A DNA stretch of 12,544 nucleotides, from contig JAENVT010000381.1 in assembly GCA_016650435.1 (NCBI GenBank), positions 1-12,544 of the forward strand. Direction: 5' to 3'. Source of the stretch: Ilumatobacteraceae bacterium (GTDB lineage Bacteria > Actinomycetota > Acidimicrobiia > Acidimicrobiales > Ilumatobacteraceae). The position numbers and the translations under genes are program-made. Shown one piece after another: positions 7,308 through 12,544 of this stretch. Every line of letters starts with the position of its first letter. The first letter of the stretch is position 1. The notes under the pieces were generated by a model. That model saw nothing but the letters and a program-made list of their open reading frames with translations. It was not told the DNA's origin and searched no databases.

Positions 7308-8092
7308 CCGAGCCACACGCCAACGGTCGTCTTGCCGGCAAGGTGTGCGGGATCACCGGGGCGACGGGCATTGCCGAGGCCGCGGCAGAACGATTCGCCG
7401 CCGAGGGTGCGCAACTGTTCGTCGTCGCCCTGCGCGAGGACGATTGTCTCGCGCTGGCCGAAAAGATCGGACCCAGTGTTACCTGGGTCGCAGCCGATCT
7501 GACTGACGAGGAATCGACCGAGCAGGCATTCGCCCAATGCGTCGAGACCTATGGCCGCCTCGATGCCTTGTTGGCGTGTGCCGGCGGCAGTGGCCGGCCG
7601 TTCGGGGATGGGCCGTTGCATTCGACCTCGCTGGAGGCGTGGAACACGACGGTTGCGTTGAACCTCAATACGGCGTTCCTCAGTTCACGTGAGGCCGTGA
7701 AGATCATGCTCGACCAACCGAGCGGCGGATCGATCGTCTACGTCTCGTCGGTCGCGGCGACCAACCCCGTAGCTGGAGCGTTCAACACGTTGGCGTACGC
7801 AGCGGCCAAGGGCGGAATCAACTCCCTCACGCTCAACGGCGCCTGCCAGTACGGCGCAGCAGGCATCCGCTTCAATGCAATCCTCCCTGCGCTCACCATC
7901 ACCCCGATGTCGAAGCGCGCGGCCTCGGACCCCGACACCCTCGACATCGTCAAGGTGCGCATGCCAGTCTCCGGTGGCGGTCCGCTGTCGGCCGACGATC
8001 ACGCCCAAGCCGCGCTGTTCTTGTGCAGCGACGAGTCGAAGCACATCACCGGCCAACTCCTCCGCGTCGACGGCGGCTGGGGCGTCAACTAG
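7304..8092 (+). CDS. Short-chain dehydrogenase/reductase (SDR) with a non-standard glycine motif
   Basis: This is an NAD(P)-dependent oxidoreductase of the SDR superfamily, 262 residues. ATG 7304 overlaps the LysR stop and has GGAGG (7289-7293) 10 nt upstream; longer in-frame extensions run inside the LysR gene and are rejected. The Rossmann start is GKVCGITGATGIAEAAAERF (12-31). The glycine motif reads TG-AT-GIA rather than TGxxxGxG, one residue short and with Ala for the last Gly. The NNAG region is ACAG (91-94). The catalytic set is Asn120, Ser148 or Ser149 (IVYVSSVAA), Tyr165 and Lys169 (YAAAK). The segment between Ser and Tyr is about three residues longer than usual. The C-terminus HITGQLLRVDGGWG is the standard classical-SDR ending. 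Coupled translation with LysR suggests it works on the same substrate family as the LLM enzyme. The cofactor preference is not clear. Confidence 0.93.
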   Translation: MTEPHANGRLAGKVCGITGATGIAEAAAERFAAEGAQLFVVALREDDCLALAEKIGPSVTWVAADLTDEESTEQAFAQCVETYGRLDALLACAGGSGRPFGDGPLHSTSLEAWNTTVALNLNTAFLSSREAVKIMLDQPSGGSIVYVSSVAATNPVAGAFNTLAYAAAKGGINSLTLNGACQYGAAGIRFNAILPALTITPMSKRAASDPDTLDIVKVRMPVSGGGPLSADDHAQAALFLCSDESKHITGQLLRVDGGWGVN

Positions 8093-8097
8093 GCCAT

Positions 8098-8187
8098 CTC
8101 GGTCGCACCGGCTCACATGTGTGTCGAAGGTGATCCGTGAGTGCGACATCCGACTCACACGTGAGCCACGTCAAGTCCTTCCGAATC
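8098..8187. repeat. Palindrome-rich tandem element, copy 1
   Basis: This is the first of two direct copies with a 109-bp period. Over 90 aligned bases without gaps I count 78 matches, mostly transitions apart. Inside, arms 8110-8126 and 8151-8167 form an inverted repeat (15 of 17 complementary). A second pair, GTCGCAC (8102-8108) with GTGCGAC (8141-8147), is interleaved with it. TGTCG (8122-8126) and CGACA (8144-8148) could also pair. It lies 5 bp after the dehydrogenase stop, between convergent genes. It may be an extragenic palindromic repeat (REP/MITE-like), a bidirectional terminator or a protein-binding cluster. Confidence 0.8.
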
Positions 8188-8274
8188 GTCCGTGACGAAA
8201 CTCGCCCTCGGTCGCACTGGCTCACACGTGTGTCGAGGGTGGCCCGTGAGCGCGACATCCGACTCACACGTGAG
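8112..8274. promoter_or_regulatory. Four spaced 12-bp CTCAC..GTG dyads
   Basis: CTCACATGTGTG (8112-8123), CTCACACGTGAG (8154-8165), CTCACACGTGTG (8221-8232) and CTCACACGTGAG (8263-8274) are near-identical half-palindromes around CACRYGTG cores. Their starts are 42, 67 and 42 bp apart. Dimeric protein sites could look like this, but the position at the 3' ends of two convergent genes is unusual for operators. Confidence 0.4.
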
Positions 8275-8296
8275 TCGCGTCGAGTCATTCCGACCC
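8207..8296. repeat. Palindrome-rich tandem element, copy 2
   Basis: This is the second copy, ending 15 bp before the IclR stop codon. It keeps the short perfect dyad CGACTCAC-AC-GTGAGTCG (8260-8277). The long-range arms (8219-8235 with 8260-8276) pair less well than in copy 1. No T-run follows either copy in either direction, so a classic intrinsic terminator is not evident. Confidence 0.8.
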
Positions 8297-8311
8297 GTGC
8301 GAGGCAACTGA

Positions 8312-8989
8312 CTACAAGCGGCGGCGGATTTCGGCGGCTGCGGCGGTGAGGCGGGCGGCCACGTCGGTCGTGCTGACCGGGTTTCCGGCGAGCCAGAGGA
8401 CAGCGATGGCACCCTGATCGGCGATCGGCACCGCGATGGAGGCCATGCCGGCAATGACCTCGGCCTCGCTCTGTGCCCAACCGAGTTGGCGCGCTCGATC
8501 GATGTCGGCACGTTCGCCGGGTATCGGCTGTCGTCCGGCGAGCAGCGCCAGCCCGGGTGCGCCGCGGTCGAGTGGATGCCGGGTGCCCGGCCGATACGCG
8601 ACGTGAGCGTTCAACGAACTGGGTTCGACGCTGTCGATGGTGACCGCCTCGTCACCATCGGCGACAACAAGAAACGCGGTCATCTGCAGGTCCTCGGCGA
8701 TGTTGGCCAGAACGGATGCGGCCGCGGCACGCAGTGAGCGACGGACCGAACGACTGAGCACGGCCAAGTACGGCCCGGCCAGATAGTCGCCATCGGCATT
8801 GCGTTCGATGAGGCGTCGACCCTCGAGAGTGCGCAATAGCCGGTAGACGATCGATCGATGCAGCCCGAGTGACGACGCCGTCGCCTCGACCGATACCGGA
8901 TGATCGGCTGCAGCGACGAAATCGAGACACGCCAGGCCGCGATCGAGGGTCTGCGAAGGTGCTACCGTGTCGTTCGACATTCGAACCAT
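8312..8989 (-). CDS. IclR-family transcriptional regulator
   Basis: This is a transcription factor with an N-terminal winged helix-turn-helix and a C-terminal IclR effector domain. From ATG 8989 it is 225 residues; ATG 8980 (MSNDTVAPSQTLDRGLACLDF) is a close alternative and gives 222. Numbering from MSND, the DNA-binding part is about residues 8-67, with PVSVEATASSLGLHRSIVYRLLRTLEGRRLIER as the helix-turn-helix and wing, then the linker YLAGPYLAVLSRSVRRSLR. The effector domain covers about 85-222 (AEDLQMTAFLVVADGDEAVTIDSVEP, HPLDRGAPGLALLAG, GMASIAVPIADQ). The C-terminal part is slightly short for the family, whose members are usually 240-270 residues. No ribosome site is visible, but TATAAT lies 7 nt before ATG 8989, which favours a leaderless mRNA. 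The gene diverges from the HpaB-family gene, which it probably controls along with itself. Confidence 0.92.
   Translation of the reverse strand: MVRMSNDTVAPSQTLDRGLACLDFVAAADHPVSVEATASSLGLHRSIVYRLLRTLEGRRLIERNADGDYLAGPYLAVLSRSVRRSLRAAAASVLANIAEDLQMTAFLVVADGDEAVTIDSVEPSSLNAHVAYRPGTRHPLDRGAPGLALLAGRQPIPGERADIDRARQLGWAQSEAEVIAGMASIAVPIADQGAIAVLWLAGNPVSTTDVAARLTAAAAEIRRRL
8972..8986. promoter_or_regulatory. Perfect 15-bp palindrome over the IclR gene start, candidate operator
   Basis: GTTCGA-CAT-TCGAAC is a perfect 6-3-6 inverted repeat. It covers the first codons of the IclR gene, just downstream of its TATAAT box, and lies 41-55 bp upstream of the HpaB-family ATG. A bound regulator here could block its own transcription and influence the divergent oxygenase promoter. 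Confidence 0.5.
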
Positions 8990-8996
8990 CATTTCG

Positions 8997-9002
8997 ATTA
9001 TA
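8997..9002 (-). promoter_or_regulatory. Consensus -10 box (TATAAT) of the IclR gene
   Basis: The minus strand carries a perfect TATAAT followed by CGAAATG and then ATG at 8989. The 7-nt spacing puts the transcription start on the start codon, as in actinobacterial leaderless genes. No good -35 hexamer is seen 16-18 bp upstream. Confidence 0.5.
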
Positions 9003-9027
9003 GAACAAATGCGCAAGGAGATCGGCC

Positions 9028-10500
9028 ATGGGAGCAAGAACCGGACGGCAACTGCTCGAGCGGTTGCGCTCGCAACCACCGGCTTTGTGGGTCGAAGGTG
9101 AGCTTGTCGAGGATCCAACGACGCATCCGCGCACTGCCAACGCCGCACACTCGCTCGCCGCGCTGTACGACCTCCAGCACCGACCCGACCTCGTCGACAC
9201 GATGACGTTTCCATCGCCGTCGACCGGCGATCGGGTTGGGATGAGCTTCATCGTGCCGCGCACTCGCGAAGACTTGGAACGACGCTCGGCGATGAACAAG
9301 GTCTGGGCCGACGCTTGCCTCGGATTCATGGGTCGCATGCCTGACTACCTCAACGTCAACCTGATGGGTGCCGGAACCGCTGCTGAGTACTTCGGCCAAT
9401 GCCGGCCGGAGTTCGCCGACAATGCTCGCAACTACTTCGAATACGTCCGCGAAAACGACCTGGCGCTGACACATGCGCTGACGAATCCGCAGGTCGACAA
9501 GCGCAAGCAGGCGTACGAGCTGAATGACCCGTTCATCGCTCTCGGCGTCGTCAAAGAAACGTCGGACGGGATCATCGTCCGTGGCGCACGCATGTTGGCA
9601 ACGCTGCCGATCAGCGACGAGATCCTCATCTTTCCCTCGACCGTCGTCAAAGGCGGCGATGAGATGAAGCCGTACGCGCTGGCCTTCGGCATCCCCAACA
9701 ACACCCCGGGCCTCTCGTTCCAGTGCCGCGAACCGCTCGATCTCGGACGAAGCCATCGTGATCATCCGCTCGGTTCACGCTTCGACGAGATGGACGCAAT
9801 GGTGTACTTCGACGACGTGCTCGTGCCGTGGGAACGCGTGCTGTTGATGAACGATGTCGACCTGGCCAACCGTGCTTACGCCGAGACCGACGCTGTGCTG
9901 CACATGGCCCATCAGGTCGTCAATCTGAAGATCTCCAAGACAGAGGCGTTCCTCGGTGTGATTCAAGCAGCGATCGACATGGTCGGTTCCGGCGATGCCC
10001 CGCACGTGCAACACATGGTCGCCGAAGTCATCATGATTCTCGAGATCATGAAGGGCTTGAAGATCGCCAGCGAGGCAGGAGCAACGCTGAACAAATACGG
10101 CGTCATGACACCTGCACGACCACCGTTGGACGCTGCTCGAAACTGGTACCCAGGCGTGTACAAGCGGTTGGTCGAGATCATGCAACTCGTCACCACCAGT
10201 GGACTGATCACCATCCCGACGGAGGCAGATTTCGATGGTCCACGCGGTGCCGACATCGCCAAGTACCTGCAAGGCGCGGCGAGCTCGGCCGAAGAGCGTG
10301 TCGCCCTCTTCCGATTGGCGTGGGACATGTCGATCAGCGCGTTCGGTGGACGACAGTCGCACTACGAATTGTTCTTCTTCGGCGACCCGCCGCGCATGAA
10401 GCAGGCGCTCTACGGGATGTACGACCGCAGCGAGTGCGTCGAACGGGTCAACTCGTTTGTCGCGGATACCGGCTGGCCGCAAACCGCGTTGGCCCAGTAG
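9028..10500 (+). CDS. 4-hydroxyphenylacetate 3-hydroxylase (HpaB)-family FADH2-dependent monooxygenase
   Basis: This is the large oxygenase component of a two-component flavin monooxygenase. It uses FADH2 from a separate reductase to hydroxylate phenolic substrates; HpaB, chlorophenol oxygenases and PvcC are relatives. It has 490 residues, normal for the family. ATG 9028 has AAGGAG (9015-9020) 7 nt upstream. GRMPDYLNV (102-110) corresponds to the conserved GRSPD(Y/F)xN region, and [10 protein letters not shown] (148-157) is the conserved His loop. By family alignment from memory, Arg103, Tyr107 and His149 match the substrate-binding Arg/Tyr/His of the Thermus enzyme. [14 protein letters not shown] (190-203) is the flavin-side segment. 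[20 protein letters not shown] (439-458) is the conserved C-terminal block. The paired cysteines of the related 4-hydroxybutyryl-CoA dehydratases are missing, so the Fe-S dehydratase activity is unlikely. No HpaC-type reductase lies in the window. It is divergent from the IclR gene. Confidence 0.93.
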   Translation: MGARTGRQLLERLRSQPPALWVEGELVEDPTTHPRTANAAHSLAALYDLQHRPDLVDTMTFPSPSTGDRVGMSFIVPRTREDLERRSAMNKVWADACLGFMGRMPDYLNVNLMGAGTAAEYFGQCRPEFADNARNYFEYVRENDLALTHALTNPQVDKRKQAYELNDPFIALGVVKETSDGIIVRGARMLATLPISDEILIFPSTVVKGGDEMKPYALAFGIPNNTPGLSFQCREPLDLGRSHRDHPLGSRFDEMDAMVYFDDVLVPWERVLLMNDVDLANRAYAETDAVLHMAHQVVNLKISKTEAFLGVIQAAIDMVGSGDAPHVQHMVAEVIMILEIMKGLKIASEAGATLNKYGVMTPARPPLDAARNWYPGVYKRLVEIMQLVTTSGLITIPTEADFDGPRGADIAKYLQGAASSAEERVALFRLAWDMSISAFGGRQSHYELFFFGDPPRMKQALYGMYDRSECVERVNSFVADTGWPQTALAQ

Positions 10501-10509
10501 CCACGGCGA

Positions 10510-12544
10510 CTAGTGCACCAACTCCTGGCGGGCTGCGGCAAGCGCGTCGCGGTAGCGCTCGACGTTGGCCATCTTCACGCCCTCGTAGCCGCGGACTTGA
10601 TCGATGAGGCCAACGAGTTCCAGCGCCTTGCTGGGATCGGTCGACAACATCGCTGACGCCTCGTCGACGAGCTTGATGTATTCCTTCACCATCGTCCGCT
10701 CCGTACGCCGCACCTTCGAGTGCCCGAATGGATCGAGGGCCGTGCCGCGCAAGCCCTTCATGCGGCGCAGGGTCGCCAGCACAGGAGCCGACCAGGCACC
10801 GAAGCGCAGCTTGTGGCCGAGACCCATCGAACGCAACATCGGCGGGTAGAGGTTCCAGGTCATCTTGGCGTCGTCGCCGAATTGAGCGGCAACCCTGCCG
10901 CGACCGGCGAGCAGCAAACGGGCCACTTCGTATTCGTCCTTGTAGGCCATCACGTGATGGAGCTGGCGAGCAACGACCGCCGCGAACGAGCCGTCGCCGC
11001 CCGCCTTCTGCTCTGCCTGATAGGCCGCGACGACCACCTTGACGTATCGGGCCGCGTACGCCCGGTTCTGATAGGCGACGAGATCGCCGGCTCGGCGTTC
11101 GACCAGCTCGCGGAGCACTGCATCTTCGATCCCGTCGACCGAGTACGGCTCGAGTTCGTAGGCGATGCTGGCGCCGGCGGCCTTGTCGACTGCGCCGGGA
11201 TCTACCGTCCAGCGTCGACCCCAACGAAACGCCGCCAGGTTCATTTCGACAGCCGTTCCGTTGAGCTCGATCGCTCGCTCGATGGCCTCGCCGGGCAGCG
11301 GGATGAAGCCCGCCTGGTATGCAACGCCGACCATGAAGACGTTGGCTGTCACTGCGTTGCCCAGCAGCGCGGTCACGATGTGGGCAGCGTCGACGTACAG
11401 GTTGTGCGTCGCGTTGGTTCGCCGAGAAAGCTCGGCCCGCAGCGGCTCGAGATCGAGGCCGTGCGAGGCGACCTTGCCGATCATCCTGCCGGTCGGAGCA
11501 ATGCTGGTGGAGACGACCGCAACGCTGTGTTCCTGATTGAGGCCGGCGAGGTTTCCCGGCGTCGACGATGCCAACGCATCGAACGCCAACAGCACGCCGA
11601 TTTGGCCCGGCGTCGGATCACCGAGCGTCACCGTCGACACAACCGGGCCAGCCTTCTGCGACAGCCCGGTCTGGTCGGCGGTCTTGGCATCGACACCGGC
11701 GATCTGTGCAGCGGCGGCCAGCACCTGGCTGACCGTGACAACACCAGTGCCACCGATTCCAGGCATGCGAATGGCGATGTCGTTGGGCACCACGACCTTC
11801 GGTTCGGGAATCGGGCCACCGTCGGCCGAGGCGCGCTTTGCCTTCTTGGCTGAGCCGAGTTTGACTGTGATGAACGCCGGGCAATCACCCTTCAGGCAAC
11901 TTGCATCGACGTTGCAACTGGCCTGATCGACGACCGTTTTGCGACCGAATTCGGTCTCGGTGGAATGCAGCGACAGGCAGTTGGACTGCACGCCGCAATC
12001 GCCGCACGCCTCGCACACGCGCTCGTCGATCATCACCCTGAACGAGGCTGGGGCGAGAATGCCGCGCTTGCGATCGCGGCGCTTTTCTGCGGCGCACTGC
12101 TGGTCGTGAATGTGCACCGTGACGCCGTCGATGACGCGCAGCTTCTCCTGCGCATCGACGATCAAGTCGCGGTGCACCACGTCGACACCGCTCGGCAGAT
12201 CGACTCTGCGGTACTTCGCCGGGTCGTCGGTGGTGATGGTGATGTGCTTGACACCCTCTGCCATCAGCATCTGCGCCATCTCGGGCACGCTGCGCAGCCC
12301 AGCGGCATCTTGGCCACCGGTCATCGCCACTGCCGCGTTGTACAGAATCTTGAACGTCATCGTCGTGCCGGAAGCGATGGCTGCCTGGACGGCAAGTTGC
12401 CCGCTGTGGAAGTACGTGCCATCGCCCATGTTCTGGAAGAAGTGATGGTCTTCGACGAACGGTGCGGTGCCGATCCACTGGGCGCCTTCGCCACCCATTT
12501 GGGTGATGCCGGTGACGTGACCGGTCTGTTCACGCGGCACGATG
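10510..12544 (-). CDS. Fused indolepyruvate ferredoxin oxidoreductase-family 2-oxoacid oxidoreductase (5' end beyond window)
   Basis: This thiamine-diphosphate and Fe-S enzyme family oxidatively decarboxylates aryl- or branched-chain 2-oxoacids to acyl-CoA, reducing ferredoxin. The frame is open to the right edge; whole members are ~1150 residues, so roughly the first 40% is missing. Counting from the GTG codon at 12540, a TPP-binding region is seen: GGEGAQWIG (16-24) and GDG (39-41), followed 26 residues later by Asn68 in YNAAVAMTGGQ. A cysteine cluster comes next: C176, C179, C182, C188, then C209, C215 and C220 (CEACGDCGVQSNC; GDCPAF), as in Fe-S members. The gamma-subunit-like domain begins at IRMPGIGGTGVVTVSQVLA (257-275) and includes DQTGLSQKAGPVVSTV. 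The last ~200 residues are the family's C-terminal extension. The gene converges on the HpaB-family gene with only 9 bp between stops. Substrate is inferred from family only. Confidence 0.92.
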   Translation of the reverse strand, partial: IVPREQTGHVTGITQMGGEGAQWIGTAPFVEDHHFFQNMGDGTYFHSGQLAVQAAIASGTTMTFKILYNAAVAMTGGQDAAGLRSVPEMAQMLMAEGVKHITITTDDPAKYRRVDLPSGVDVVHRDLIVDAQEKLRVIDGVTVHIHDQQCAAEKRRDRKRGILAPASFRVMIDERVCEACGDCGVQSNCLSLHSTETEFGRKTVVDQASCNVDASCLKGDCPAFITVKLGSAKKAKRASADGGPIPEPKVVVPNDIAIRMPGIGGTGVVTVSQVLAAAAQIAGVDAKTADQTGLSQKAGPVVSTVTLGDPTPGQIGVLLAFDALASSTPGNLAGLNQEHSVAVVSTSIAPTGRMIGKVASHGLDLEPLRAELSRRTNATHNLYVDAAHIVTALLGNAVTANVFMVGVAYQAGFIPLPGEAIERAIELNGTAVEMNLAAFRWGRRWTVDPGAVDKAAGASIAYELEPYSVDGIEDAVLRELVERRAGDLVAYQNRAYAARYVKVVVAAYQAEQKAGGDGSFAAVVARQLHHVMAYKDEYEVARLLLAGRGRVAAQFGDDAKMTWNLYPPMLRSMGLGHKLRFGAWSAPVLATLRRMKGLRGTALDPFGHSKVRRTERTMVKEYIKLVDEASAMLSTDPSKALELVGLIDQVRGYEGVKMANVERYRDALAAARQELVH

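Noticed and set aside
8098..8296. Possible CRISPR array
   Set aside because: There are only two units, the repeat is ~90 bp with a 19-bp gap, and no cas gene is nearby. This is not CRISPR architecture.
8137..8349. Small plus-strand ORF (70 codons) through the repeats
   Set aside because: Its sequence simply reads the two repeat copies, has no ribosome site and runs antisense into the IclR gene.
10501..10509. Terminator between the HpaB-family gene and the oxidoreductase
   Set aside because: Only 9 bp separate the two stops, too little for a hairpin, and no T-run is visible.
10720..11853. Plus-strand open frame (377 codons) opposite the 2-oxoacid oxidoreductase
   Set aside because: It is the complement of a well-supported coding frame with Fe-S and TPP motifs. 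Its own composition is Arg/His/Asp-rich noise.

Overview
The window looks like chromosomal DNA from a high-GC actinobacterium. Four things suggest this: strong G/C bias at third codon positions, tightly packed genes, likely leaderless regulator genes, and a solute-binding lipoprotein with a long Ala/Pro/Ser/Thr linker. A marine or soil Acidimicrobiia (Ilumatobacter-like) host fits the protein style. That placement is an impression from the sequence, not a search result.

Layout. (1) Positions 1-3423, minus strand: three genes of a branched-chain amino acid/amide-type (HAAT) ABC importer, in the order substrate-binding lipoprotein, LivH-type permease, LivM-type permease. LivM runs off the left edge; the ATPases would be expected beyond it. 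(2) 3424-3551: a compact divergent promoter region. (3) 3552-4394, plus: an alpha/beta hydrolase whose end overlaps by 20 bp the end of a second, different alpha/beta hydrolase (4375-5106, minus). The second hydrolase sits directly downstream of a luciferase-like flavin monooxygenase (5096-6298, minus). (4) 6299-6404: a divergent control region with a 15-bp dyad. It leads rightward into a LysR regulator (6405-7307) that overlaps by 4 bp a short-chain dehydrogenase (7304-8092). (5) 8093-8311: a convergent gap holding two tandem ~90-bp copies of a palindrome-rich element. (6) 8312-8989, minus: an IclR-family regulator, divergent from a 4-hydroxyphenylacetate 3-hydroxylase (HpaB)-family monooxygenase (9028-10500). 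(7) 10510 to the right edge, minus: the C-terminal ~677 residues of a fused indolepyruvate ferredoxin oxidoreductase-type 2-oxoacid oxidoreductase.

Taken together this reads as a catabolic and uptake neighbourhood. It pairs an importer for a small organic acid or amide with two flavin-dependent oxygenases, a dehydrogenase, two hydrolases and an acyl-CoA-forming 2-oxoacid oxidoreductase, with two local regulators at divergent promoters. HpaB chemistry and indolepyruvate oxidoreductase chemistry both touch aromatic amino-acid or aryl-acetate breakdown. No substrate can be fixed from sequence, however, and the genes lie in several transcription units. I found no RNA gene, CRISPR array, transposase or integrase. 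The least explained element is the tandem palindromic repeat at 8098-8296. I did not find convincing evidence of a wholly new multi-gene system.
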